Positions 8,265-16,702 of a stretch of 64,000 nucleotides of DNA are shown piece after piece. Within the stretch, counting starts at the first letter, position 1. The number at the start of each line of letters is the position of its first letter. The position numbers and the translations under genes were made by a program. The DNA comes from Halorubrum sodomense (GTDB taxonomy: Archaea > Halobacteriota > Halobacteria > Halobacteriales > Haloferacaceae). Below the pieces are notes generated by a model. That model was not told the origin of the DNA and did not search any database. It saw only the letters and a program-made list of their open reading frames with translations. Location: contig NZ_FOYN01000001.1 in NCBI RefSeq assembly GCF_900111935.1, positions 434,001-498,000 of the forward strand, written 5' to 3'.

Positions 8265-9289
8265 CCCGGCTCACTGCCGACATCCGCTCGACGTTTACCG
8301 CCGACGGTGCGGAACCGTTTACCGTCGATGCCGCAATCGAGGTCGAGTCCAACGAGACCTGTGTAATACTTGGTCCGAGTGGGAGCGGCAAGACGCTGCT
8401 GTTAGAGACGATAGCCGGCTTCCACGAGCACAACGGGGTAGTGACGGCGAACGAAACGGATATCACGGGGAAACCGCCGGAGGAGCGGGGATTCGGCTTC
8501 GTGTTCCAAGATTACGCGCTCTTCCCGCATATGACTGTCCGGGAGAACGTCGAGTACGGCACCCGGTACCGAGAGTCGTCGCGTGATGCCGCCGAGCTGC
8601 TTGATGAACTCGGTGTGGCCCATCTCTCGGAGCGAAACCCACCGACCCTGTCGGGCGGAGAGAAACAGCGGGTTGCCCTCGCCCGAGCGCTCGCGATTTG
8701 CCCCTCTGTGATGCTGCTTGACGAACCGCTGGCAGCACTCGATGTCCCGACAAAACAGGCCCTGCGAGACGATCTCGCGGATATACTTGACGACGTGACC
8801 GCGGTATACGTGACGCACAACCGCACGACGGCCCGCGCTGTCGCCGACCGGATCGTCGTGATGCAGGAGGGGCGGGTCGTTCAGCGTGGTACGCCCGAGG
8901 ACGTGTTCGAACGGCCCGCTTCGCCGATGGTTGCCCGGTTCACCGGGTCGAACGTTATCGACCTCTCGGCGGCGCCCTCGCTACGCCGTATTCTCGATGA
9001 TGGCATCGGGTCCCAGGCACGCTCCGACGGAAGCGGTCGGAGTCCAATCGATCACGACAGCGATACCGACGCAGCGCCCCAGGTCGCCATCAGACCGGAG
9101 GCAATCACACTCGGTGACGCTGACGGCGACCTGTCTGCGACCGTCGAGCGCGTCGTGCGCGAGGATGCAACGAACCGCGTGACGCTCGCGTTCGACGACG
9201 TCACTGTTGAAGCGTTCGCTACCTCGCCACCGGTCGTAGGCACAGAAGTCACCCTGTCGTTCCCGCGCGATCGCCTCCACCCCTGTTAG
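8261..9289 (+). CDS. wtpC: Tungstate/molybdate ABC transporter ATPase WtpC
   Basis: Cytoplasmic ATPase driving oxyanion import, 342 residues. Walker A GPSGSGKT at 38-45, Q-loop Gln83 in FVFQDYALFP, signature LSGGEKQRVALARALA from 130, Walker B VMLLDEPLAALD near 150-161, and a switch His in YVTHN. A C-terminal TOBE/Mop-like domain follows (about 275-342; LSATVERVVREDATNR). ATG at 8261 overlaps the wtpB stop, so the two are co-translated or co-transcribed; the longer upstream frame is a shadow of wtpB. Confidence 0.92.
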   Translation: MTRLTADIRSTFTADGAEPFTVDAAIEVESNETCVILGPSGSGKTLLLETIAGFHEHNGVVTANETDITGKPPEERGFGFVFQDYALFPHMTVRENVEYGTRYRESSRDAAELLDELGVAHLSERNPPTLSGGEKQRVALARALAICPSVMLLDEPLAALDVPTKQALRDDLADILDDVTAVYVTHNRTTARAVADRIVVMQEGRVVQRGTPEDVFERPASPMVARFTGSNVIDLSAAPSLRRILDDGIGSQARSDGSGRSPIDHDSDTDAAPQVAIRPEAITLGDADGDLSATVERVVREDATNRVTLAFDDVTVEAFATSPPVVGTEVTLSFPRDRLHPC

Positions 9290-9606
9290 CGGCGCGCCCA
9301 TTTGGCACGGTAGCCTGTTCAGCCGTTCGTCTCGACCAGTTTGACCGGGTGATGCCAGCGGCATCCGTGTTCGACGTATTGAGAACAGTAGTGCGAGTCG
9401 CAACCACTACCGTCGTGTCGTGGTCATGTGCGCTACCGGCTGAGTCGATGGACTATACGGCACTCACGTCGATATATCGGACCGTCGTTCGGAGGAAGTG
9501 TTCGTCTCCCGATTCTGCCGATGTCCCTCGAATTGAGGCTGTGACCTCCGACTGCTTGGTCCCCGGTAGGTATCTCTCGGTCGTGAAAGTATACTCTCTA
9601 TGTCAC
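9290..9606. other. Gene-free stretch after wtpC
   Basis: About 317 bases inside the island without a supported gene. Open frames on both strands have poor codon bias for this genome. No clear hairpin or terminator was recognised. Confidence 0.4.
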
Positions 9607-9720
9607 TTAGATCGGTTGACTGACGCACCGTCCTCGGGTGTAAATACCGAGGGCGGCGATCCCGAGAGAGGTCAACAAATGAAAGTTCTTGTCTATAAAC
9701 TGGTTCAGAAACGTGTACAT
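9607..9720 (-). pseudogene. Possible remnant of a small membrane protein
   Basis: A 37-codon frame starts MYTFLNQFIDKNFHLL and continues into a hydrophobic segment TSLGIAALGIYT, then stops after a few polar residues. It has the look of a haloarchaeal single-helix membrane protein cut short. It begins 9 bases inside the right terminal repeat of the island. Too short to assign; a chance frame is possible. Confidence 0.25.
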
Positions 9721-9728
9721 TGAGATGG

Positions 9729-9742
9729 GTAGTCTCAACTTC
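9729..9742 (-). repeat. Right 14-bp terminal inverted repeat of the island
   Basis: GTAGTCTCAACTTC, the exact inverse of 3845-3858. Outside it the sequence returns to ordinary chromosomal composition before the small membrane gene at 9833. Confidence 0.5.
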
Positions 9743-9832
9743 TGATCCATTTGCCGTCAACCTCCTCTCGACCAGACGGACGGACTCGGCCCGGACCGGC
9801 CGATTTATCGCCCGATAACCCCCAGTTCGCGT

Positions 9833-10021
9833 ATGCCCGACGCTGACGCCTCGCTCGCCTCGACGCTCGGTGCCCTCACAGCCGCGTTTCTCGTCGTCAC
9901 GCTGGTCGCGGGAACGCTGATCGGCTTCAACTGGACGCAGGCGGTGCTGCTCGGCGGGTTCGCCGGCGTCGTCGCCGTCGCGTCGGCGTGGCTGACGGCG
10001 CGGCGGGCGGACGGCGACTGA
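9833..10021 (+). CDS. Small two-helix membrane protein
   Basis: A 62-residue protein with two hydrophobic segments, about 14-31 (AAFLVVTLVAGTLIGF) and 36-54 (AVLLGGFAGVVAVASAWL), and a charged C-terminus. The function is unknown. Codon use is typical of the genome, unlike the island on its left. A TATA-like cgatttatcg lies about 30 bases upstream, consistent with a leaderless transcript. Confidence 0.65.
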   Translation: MPDADASLASTLGALTAAFLVVTLVAGTLIGFNWTQAVLLGGFAGVVAVASAWLTARRADGD

Positions 10022-10116
10022 GCGGGTCCGTCCGGGTTCTGACCGCGCGAACCCGAGTATCGCGACTGAGAGGTCGGACGGAGGATTTTATACCCGTTCG
10101 GCGTCGACATCGGATA

Positions 10117-11448
10117 ATGCGATTCAATCGCGACCGTCGGGGCCAGTCGGTCGTGGTCGGGACGGTGGTGCTGTTCGGCTTTCTGATCCTGGCGCTCTCG
10201 CTGTATCAGGTACAGATCGTGCCGCAAGAGAACGCGGAGGTCGAGTTTCAGCACTTCGAGGAAGTCAGGAACGACCTCGTCGAGCTCAGGAACGGAATCT
10301 TATCGGCCGGGAGCTCCGAGCGTCCGCAGTTCGTCGACGTAAAACTCGGAACGAGGTACCAGACGAGGGTATTCACCGTTAATCCACCCGATCCAGTGGG
10401 AACACTGCGGACAAGCGACGCATACAACATCACGATTACCGACGATTCAGGGACCAAAGTGAACATTTCGACGCGGTTCATTGAGTACCGACCGGGGTAC
10501 AACGAGCTTGAGTCGGGGTCGATGTGGTACGATAACTCCGTTCTCTACCTCGCTGAATCGAACTCAAACCGTCCCGCAGTGGTCATCGAAGATCAGAACA
10601 TCTTAGTCGACAACGACACGCTCAGGCTGACCGCCGTCCAGAACGAGTTCAGCGCGTCCGGCACCCGGAAAGTCGCCGTGGAACTGTACCCGACGAGTGA
10701 CGCGACCGATCTCTCGAATCTGAGCGGAACAATCGATGTTCGAATCCCAACGAGATTGGGGAGCGAGGACGGCTATTGGAACGAGTCGATCGAGAACGGC
10801 TCGGTCACGTACCAGGGTGTGAATGACAGTGCGTACCCCACGTCGAGTGAGGTCTCGGCCCTGCTGCTTCAGGTTGATAGCCCAGATAACGTCACCGTGA
10901 ACTCCGTGGGTATACAGTCAGAACCGAGCGGTGAGACGGTGAAAGATAACGTCGGGCCTGTAACCGGGGGCGGTGCCGGTGCTGGTGGTGGTAACGGTGG
11001 AGATACTTCTCCCGGAGGCGACCCGGAACTCAAGTATGTCACTGGAACTGGCACCGACACCGATGATAATGGTAGGATAGCTTTTGAACTCGAAAACACC
11101 GGGAGCGGCGATGTAACAATTACTGGGATCAGAGTTGACAGTACCACAGATGAGCAAGCGGACAGGGTGAATAACGACGGTAATAGCGAATTTAATGGTG
11201 CTGGCGGCGATCTTAATCTTCCATCCGGGCAGGCCTTACTCATTGGTGCAGCAGGGATAACTGATCTTGATACGAACGCGGTAGTAGCTCAGGGATCGAC
11301 GGAAACGTTCAATCTACAACAGTTTAGCAGATCGCCTGGCAATTCTGGAAAAATTAAATCTAGAGACATGTCCGGCGATAACGTAACAATTACGCTGAGA
11401 CTCGATGACGGTACTACGACGACAATCACAATTGAAAATATCTCCTAA
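10117..11448 (+). CDS. Type IV pilin-like surface protein with modular C-terminal domain
   Basis: 443 residues. The start RGQSVVVGTVVLFGFLILAL resembles the haloarchaeal pilin-like class III signal plus helix (DUF7289-like proteins), probably anchored in the membrane with an extracellular body. Residues about 20-285 form one beta-rich region; a Gly-rich linker (GGGAGAGGGNGGD, about 288-300) joins a second domain of about 140 residues. The DNA of this second domain (from about 11030) is distinctly AT-richer with relaxed codon use, which suggests it was exchanged or acquired separately. A TATA-like box near 10086 implies a leaderless start at 10117. The exact role is unknown. The prepilin peptidase at 36003 could process it only if the N-terminus is a true class III signal. 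Confidence 0.7.
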   Translation: MRFNRDRRGQSVVVGTVVLFGFLILALSLYQVQIVPQENAEVEFQHFEEVRNDLVELRNGILSAGSSERPQFVDVKLGTRYQTRVFTVNPPDPVGTLRTSDAYNITITDDSGTKVNISTRFIEYRPGYNELESGSMWYDNSVLYLAESNSNRPAVVIEDQNILVDNDTLRLTAVQNEFSASGTRKVAVELYPTSDATDLSNLSGTIDVRIPTRLGSEDGYWNESIENGSVTYQGVNDSAYPTSSEVSALLLQVDSPDNVTVNSVGIQSEPSGETVKDNVGPVTGGGAGAGGGNGGDTSPGGDPELKYVTGTGTDTDDNGRIAFELENTGSGDVTITGIRVDSTTDEQADRVNNDGNSEFNGAGGDLNLPSGQALLIGAAGITDLDTNAVVAQGSTETFNLQQFSRSPGNSGKIKSRDMSGDNVTITLRLDDGTTTTITIENIS

Positions 11449-11512
11449 TATTCCACAATCGACGTAAACCACCATCGACACACCCATATGCCGTCCGTAT
11501 GAACGACCGCGT

Positions 11513-12856
11513 ATGACCGCAGTCGGGATCGACGGCATCGAGATCTGGACCGGGAAGCTCAAGCTCGACCTGCCGGGCACGTTCGCGCCGGAGAAGGGCG
11601 ACGACCCGGAGAAGTACACGAAGGGGCTCGGGCTCACCAACTCCTCGTTCCCGGACGTGTACGAGGACATCGTCACGATGGGCGCGAACGCCGCGAAGCG
11701 ACTGATGGACCGCAAGGGGCTCGAACCCTCCGACATCGGCCGTATCGACGTCGCAACCGAGTCGGCGTTCGACCACTCGAAGCCGGTGTCGACGTACATC
11801 GCTGGCTGCCTCGAACAGGTGTACGACGGCGACTTCACCCACGCCAACAAGGGCGAGCGCAAGTTCGCCTGCCTCGCCGGCACGCAGGCCATCGACGACG
11901 CGTACAACTGGATCCGGGCGGGGCGGAACCGAGACCGTCCCGCGATCGTGATCACGACGGACACCGCCCTCTACGCCCGGGGCGACCCCGGCGAGGCGAC
12001 GCAGGGCGCCGGCGCCGTCGCGATGCTGATCGACGAGGATCCGTCTATCGTCGAACTCTCGACCGATCAGGGGTACGGGTCGAAAGACGAGACGGACTTC
12101 CTCAAGCCGAACCAGCAGTTCCCCAGCGTCGACGGGAAGCGCTCGGTCCAGGTGTACCTCTCTCGGATGCGCGAGGCCCTGGAGGACTACGAGTCCGTCA
12201 CGGACGACATCGAACTAGAGGACTTCACCTACGCCCCGTTCCACACGCCGTTCCCGGGGATGGTCCGGAAGGCGGCGCTTCTGGCGTACCGCCACGTCAT
12301 CCGCGACACCGCTCACGAGGACGCGCTGGCCGACGAGATCGGTCGCCAACCCCGCGAGGACGAGTACGACGACCGCGAGGCGTACGAGGAGGCGATCCGC
12401 GGGTACATGGACGACCTGAAGACCACCGAGCAGTACCGGACGTGGTACGACACCGCGGTCGAGCCGACGCTCGAACTCTCCCGCGAGGTCGGTAACTGGT
12501 ACACTAGTTCCGTCCACATCGCCCGCGTGAGCGCCCTGCGAGACGCCCTGACCCGCGACCGCGAGTTCGTCGGGGACACCCTGCTCGTCGCCTCCTACGG
12601 CTCCGGCGCGCAGGCCGAGATCCACGCCGAGACGATCCGCGAGGGCTGGCGCGCGGAGATCGAGGGGCTCGACGTCGACGACCAGCTCGACGCTCGCTAC
12701 GATCTGACCTGGGACGAGTACGAGGACGTTCACGACGTCCACGAGTACGACATGGACGTCGAACGCGAGATAGAGGAGTTCACCCAGCCCGACGGCGAGT
12801 TCGTCTTCACCGGCTGGGGCCGGATGAACGAGCGGCAGTACGAGTACGTCGAGTAG
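11513..12856 (+). CDS. hmgB: Hydroxymethylglutaryl-CoA synthase
   Basis: Condenses acetyl-CoA with acetoacetyl-CoA to HMG-CoA, the first committed step toward the isoprenoid lipids of archaeal membranes. At 447 residues it has the haloarchaeal HmgB length. Catalytic residues are visible: Glu83 in ATESAFD, nucleophile Cys120 in FACLAGTQA, and His244 in PFHTPFPGMVRKAA. Its stop codon sits inside a short tandem duplication. S19e follows about 150 bases later on the same strand but has its own promoter. Confidence 0.95.
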   Translation: MTAVGIDGIEIWTGKLKLDLPGTFAPEKGDDPEKYTKGLGLTNSSFPDVYEDIVTMGANAAKRLMDRKGLEPSDIGRIDVATESAFDHSKPVSTYIAGCLEQVYDGDFTHANKGERKFACLAGTQAIDDAYNWIRAGRNRDRPAIVITTDTALYARGDPGEATQGAGAVAMLIDEDPSIVELSTDQGYGSKDETDFLKPNQQFPSVDGKRSVQVYLSRMREALEDYESVTDDIELEDFTYAPFHTPFPGMVRKAALLAYRHVIRDTAHEDALADEIGRQPREDEYDDREAYEEAIRGYMDDLKTTEQYRTWYDTAVEPTLELSREVGNWYTSSVHIARVSALRDALTRDREFVGDTLLVASYGSGAQAEIHAETIREGWRAEIEGLDVDDQLDARYDLTWDEYEDVHDVHEYDMDVEREIEEFTQPDGEFVFTGWGRMNERQYEYVE

Positions 12857-12890
12857 GGCGCGCGGCGAGGTACGTCGAGCGCGCGGCGAG
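12844..12890 (+). repeat. Tandem duplication across the hmgB stop codon
   Basis: GTACGTCGAG followed by GCGCGCGGCGAG occurs twice in a row; the first copy contains the stop codon (TAGGG inserted between the two parts). It looks like a local slippage duplication of the gene's 3' end. Confidence 0.6.
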
Positions 12891-12981
12891 AGTCGACGGC
12901 GGGATCGAGTCCCGTAGTTCCGTTCTGTGGGTCCGCTTTCCCGTGAAAACGGGTCACACGACGCTTCTCGAATACGATGGG

Positions 12982-12988
12982 TTTAAAC
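12982..12988 (+). promoter_or_regulatory. TATA-like box for rps19e
   Basis: TTTAAAC lies about 28 bases before the ATG at 13013, the spacing expected for a leaderless haloarchaeal transcript. Confidence 0.5.
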
Positions 12989-13012
12989 AACGTTAGGCTG
13001 AAAATCACCTCA

Positions 13013-13468
13013 ATGGTAACCGTCTACGACGTGCCGGCCGACGACCTCATCGAGGCCGTCGCCGCGCGACTCGAGGACCGGATCGACGAGCCCGATTGGG
13101 TCGAGTTCACCAAGAGCGGCGCCGGCAAGGAACTCCCGCCGGAGCAGGACGACTTCTGGTACGTCCGCTCGGCGAGCCTCCTGCGGAAGGTCGCTCAGAA
13201 CGAGCCGGTCGGCATCGAGCGGCTCGCGACCGAGTACGGCTCGAAGAAGCGCGGATCGAACCGCTACTCCGTCCGCCCCGGCGAACACGAGGGGGGCTCC
13301 CGCAAGCTCATCCGCTCGGCGCTTCAGGCGCTCGAAGAGGAGGGGCTCGTCACGACCGCCTCCGGCGAGGGGCGTCGCGTCTCCGACGAGGGCGAGGCGT
13401 TCCTCTCGGAGGTCGCGACCGAGGTCTTCGAAGACCTCGACCGGCCGGAACTCGAGCGCTACGCGTAG
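13013..13468 (+). CDS. rps19e: 30S ribosomal protein S19e
   Basis: Small-subunit ribosomal protein shared by archaea and eukaryotes, needed for 30S/40S maturation. The 151-residue winged-helix protein begins MVTVYDVPADDLIEAVA and contains the family core DDFWYVRSASLLRKVAQNEPVG and GSKKRGSNR. The ATG at 13013 is chosen over the upstream in-frame codon at 12977 because a TATA-like box lies just before it and the family starts here. Confidence 0.95.
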   Translation: MVTVYDVPADDLIEAVAARLEDRIDEPDWVEFTKSGAGKELPPEQDDFWYVRSASLLRKVAQNEPVGIERLATEYGSKKRGSNRYSVRPGEHEGGSRKLIRSALQALEEEGLVTTASGEGRRVSDEGEAFLSEVATEVFEDLDRPELERYA

Positions 13469-13774
13469 ACCGTTTCTTCTGTTCGTTTTCGTCGAAGTTC
13501 GATAGCCTCGGCACCGCCCAGCGCCGCCGAGACGCCCGATTCGTGACGTTTCGTCGTTTTCCCCCGTCGCTCAGTGGTCTCCGCCGATCGTTCAGATTAT
13601 ACCGTTTTCCGCTATATAGAATTGGCCCGGCACCGCACCCTGCCCGTTCGTGCGAACGCCGTGCCGTCGGTTCGCGCGATCGGTGAGCGAGAGGTGAGGC
13701 TACCGCGTCGGACGTCGACGAAGCGAAAAGGGGATCGCGGGCGGTGTCCGCTCGGTTCGACCGGCGCGGTCGCG
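13469..13774. other. Convergent spacer between rps19e and ppc
   Basis: About 306 bases with no supported gene. It contains several T-rich runs just after rps19e (tttcttctgttcgttttcg) that may terminate its transcript, and an AT patch near 13590-13622. Nothing else was recognised. Confidence 0.4.
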
Positions 13775-16477
13775 CTATCCGGTGTTCTTCATCCCGGCGG
13801 CGATGCCGTTGACGGTGAGCCGCAGGGTGCGTTCCTCCTCGTCGGTGCGGTGAGTGCGCCCGAGCAGGTTCGCTTGGAGCAGGTTCAGCGGGTCGACGTA
13901 GGGGTTCCGGCGGTCGAGGCTCTCTTCGAGCCACTCGCGGCGGAGCAGCTGGTCGCGGCCGCTGATATCCAAGACCAGCTCGCGCCCGCGCTCGTACTCG
14001 TCGACGAGCTCGGGGAAGAAGCGCTCGCGGAGGTCCTCGTCGGCCAGGTCGGCGTACTCGGCGGCGATCTCCGGCTCGGTGCGCGCGAGCGCCAGCGAGG
14101 CGTTGTCGAGGGTGGTCCGGAAGAACGGCCACTCGTCGAACATCTCGCGGAGGGTCTCCATTCCAGCCTCCTCGCCGACCTCGTCGAGGTACGCGTCGAT
14201 GCCGGAGGCGACCGCGTACCAGCCGGGGAGAATGAGCCGGGTCTGGGTCCACGAGAACACCCACGGGATCGCCCGTAGGTCCTCGACGCTACGCTCGCCC
14301 GACCGCGAGGCGGGCCGCGAGCCGAGGTTGAGGTCCTCGACGACGCTGATCGGCGTCGCCTGCTCGAAGTAGGAGACGAACCCGTCGGTGTCCAGGAGAC
14401 TGCGATACGTCTCCCGCGCGGCGGGCGCCATGATCTCCATCGCCTCCACCCAGCGGTCGGGCACGTCCTCGACCGGCTCCTCGTTCGCCTCCTTCCGGGC
14501 GCGGATCTGCGCGTCGAGCATCTGTTCGAGCTCGCGCTCGGCGATGCGGGGGTTGGCGTACTTCTCGGCGATCGCCTCGCCCTGTTCGGTGAACTTCACC
14601 TGCCCGGTGACCGTCTCGTTCGGGAGCGCGAGCAGCGCCTCGTTCATCGGGCCGCCGCCGCGCGAGATGGAGCCGCCGCGGCCGTGGAACAGCCGGAGTG
14701 TGACCTCCTCCTCGCGGCAGAACCGCGCGATCCGGCGCTGGTTCTCGTAGAGGTCCCAGTTCGCGGCGAGGAACCCGTTCTCCTTGTTGGAGTCGGAGTA
14801 GCCGAGCATGACCTCCTGAACCTCGCCGCGGGCCTCGAGCGCGGCCGCGTACGCCTCGTTCTCGAAGAGCGTGCCGAGGATGCGCTCGGCGCCGTTGAGC
14901 GCCGACTCGGTCTCGAGCAGGGGGACCACGTCGACCGCGCAGTGATCGGGCAAGGAGACGACGCCGACCTGGTCGGCCAGGAAGAGCACCTCGAGCACGT
15001 GGCTGGGCTCTTCGGTCATCGAGATACAGTAGGTGTCTATCGCCTGCTGGCCGTACTCCTCTTGCCACTCCGCGAACGACGCGAACCGCCGGAGGACGCG
15101 CTCGGTCGTCTCCGAGACGTCGCCGGGTTCGTCGAGGTCGACGACCGGATCCTCCTGAAGGATCGCCTCGGTGAGGAAGTCGACGCGCTCGGACTCGTCC
15201 ATCTCGCGGTAGTCGACGCCCTCGACGCCGACCGCCTCCGCGACGGCCTCGGTGTGGTTCTCGCGGTGGTCGCGCAGGTCGAGCGACGCCAGGGTGAGAC
15301 CGAACGTGTCCACCTGCCGGCGGAACGGCTCGATCGACGACTCCAGCACCGACCCCTGGCCGTCCTCGCGCAGCGACTCGGCGATGACGTCGAGGTCGTC
15401 GAGGAAGGCGTCGCCGTCGGGGTACTCGCCCGGCCGCACGTCGTTGACGCGGTCGAGCCGCTCGCGCATCAGGCGGAGCTTCTGGCGGTACGGCTCGTCG
15501 GGGTAGCGCTCGCGCGCCTCCTCGACGACCGCCGGGAACCGCTCGGCGTCGGCCGCGAGGGACCGCGCCAGCGCGTCGCCCTTCGCGTACCGGTCGCCGT
15601 CCTGGCTCAGGACGGCCGAGAGCCGCTTACACCGCTCCCGGTACTTCTCGACGGCGACCTCGCGCTGGCGTTCGAGCGTCTCGTCTGTCACCTCGGGGGT
15701 GACGAACGGGTTGCCGTCGCGGTCGGAGCCCGCCCACGAGCGGAACTCGAAGAGCTTCGGGCAGTCGACGTCGTCGTACTCCTTCGAGATGGTCTCCTCG
15801 AACTCCTCGTAGGCGTCTCCGACCACGTCGAACAGCGTGTTCTCGAGGTACCACTGAACGTTTCGCGCCTCGTCTTCCGGCTCGGGCGATCGCTGGCGGA
15901 CCTGTCGGGTGCCCCACAGGCTGGTCACCTCGGCGGTGACGTCTCGCCAGACGGCGCGCCGCTCCCGGTCGGTGAGGTTGCGCTCGTCGAGCTCCTCCAA
16001 GTGGTTCGCGATGGAGCGGAGCTTGGACTTCACCGTCGAGCGACGGGCCTCGGTCGGGTGGGCGGTGAACGTCGGCTCGATGAGTACGTCGGCGAGCAGC
16101 TCCTCCAGCTCGGCGGCGTCGACGCCTTCCTCGGCGAACTCGGCGATCGTCGCGTCGAACGAGTCGTGGAGGGCGCTCCCGTCGTCGGCGTTTCGGACCG
16201 CGCGGACCCGCTCGCGCTCCTCGGCGAGGTTGATAAGCTCGAAGTAGGTCGTGAACGCCCGCGCGACCACCTCCTCGCGGGTCGTCGACAGGCCGTCGAC
16301 GACTTCGTGGAGGGCGTCGCGGTTCGACGCGTCTCCCCGTCGGTAGTCGATCGCCGCGTTTCGGAGCGTCTCGACGGTCTCGTACGCCTCGGTCGAGGCC
16401 TGCGCGGCGAGGACGTCTCCCACCAGCGCCCCGAGTTCCCGAACGTCCGTCCGCACGTCCCGATTGTGCAACTTCAT
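13775..16477 (-). CDS. ppc: Phosphoenolpyruvate carboxylase
   Basis: Carboxylates phosphoenolpyruvate with bicarbonate to oxaloacetate, refilling the citric acid cycle. The 900-residue bacterial-type enzyme has catalytic His140 in FTAHPTEARRST, GYSDSNKENG near 560, the Arg/Gly loop FHGRGGSISRGGGP near 599-612, and the C-terminal end GIAAGMKNTG typical of the family. The start at 16477 (MKLHNRDVR) is preferred to the codon three residues upstream. It stands alone, divergent from the Rieske gene. Confidence 0.96.
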   Translation of the reverse strand: MKLHNRDVRTDVRELGALVGDVLAAQASTEAYETVETLRNAAIDYRRGDASNRDALHEVVDGLSTTREEVVARAFTTYFELINLAEERERVRAVRNADDGSALHDSFDATIAEFAEEGVDAAELEELLADVLIEPTFTAHPTEARRSTVKSKLRSIANHLEELDERNLTDRERRAVWRDVTAEVTSLWGTRQVRQRSPEPEDEARNVQWYLENTLFDVVGDAYEEFEETISKEYDDVDCPKLFEFRSWAGSDRDGNPFVTPEVTDETLERQREVAVEKYRERCKRLSAVLSQDGDRYAKGDALARSLAADAERFPAVVEEARERYPDEPYRQKLRLMRERLDRVNDVRPGEYPDGDAFLDDLDVIAESLREDGQGSVLESSIEPFRRQVDTFGLTLASLDLRDHRENHTEAVAEAVGVEGVDYREMDESERVDFLTEAILQEDPVVDLDEPGDVSETTERVLRRFASFAEWQEEYGQQAIDTYCISMTEEPSHVLEVLFLADQVGVVSLPDHCAVDVVPLLETESALNGAERILGTLFENEAYAAALEARGEVQEVMLGYSDSNKENGFLAANWDLYENQRRIARFCREEEVTLRLFHGRGGSISRGGGPMNEALLALPNETVTGQVKFTEQGEAIAEKYANPRIAERELEQMLDAQIRARKEANEEPVEDVPDRWVEAMEIMAPAARETYRSLLDTDGFVSYFEQATPISVVEDLNLGSRPASRSGERSVEDLRAIPWVFSWTQTRLILPGWYAVASGIDAYLDEVGEEAGMETLREMFDEWPFFRTTLDNASLALARTEPEIAAEYADLADEDLRERFFPELVDEYERGRELVLDISGRDQLLRREWLEESLDRRNPYVDPLNLLQANLLGRTHRTDEEERTLRLTVNGIAAGMKNTG

Positions 16478-16702
16478 ACCACACATACTGCGGTCGGGAT
16501 CGGTTAAAACCGCCGTCTGAACGAATGTTTGCCTCGGTTCCGAGTCAATACATACACGAACGTTCCTGTTCGACCGCCGCCGGAACCGATGCGTCCGCGC
16601 CGCGGTGAACCACCGACCCGCAGCGAGCCGTCGCGGAGAGCCGATTCTCGCGGCGGTGGAGGGTTCGTCACCCTTTTTACCGGTCCTCCCCGAGAGCGGG
16701 GT

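Larger units (their letters stand above)
3845..9742. mobile_element. Putative 5.9-kb accessory island carrying WtpABC and a dead transposase
   Basis: Evidence for one acquired unit: a perfect 14-bp inverted repeat at the two edges; a degenerate transposase gene next to the left end; long non-coding scars (about 0.33 kb and 0.5 kb); visibly lower G+C and relaxed codon use, clearest at 3.8-6.2 kb; and ordinary core genes on both sides. The cargo is a regulator plus a complete oxyanion ABC transporter. Against it: no target duplication was recognised, and a 14-bp match in 6 kb is only moderately improbable. It could also be two independent insertions. Confidence 0.4.

Noticed and set aside
9349-9723. 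124-residue frame in the spacer after wtpC
   Set aside because: Cys/Ser-rich composition without acidic bias, no motif, no clear promoter; probably chance in lower-G+C island DNA.
12890-12925. T-arm-like GGGATCGAGTCCC suggesting a tRNA
   Set aside because: No acceptor, D or anticodon arms can be built around it.
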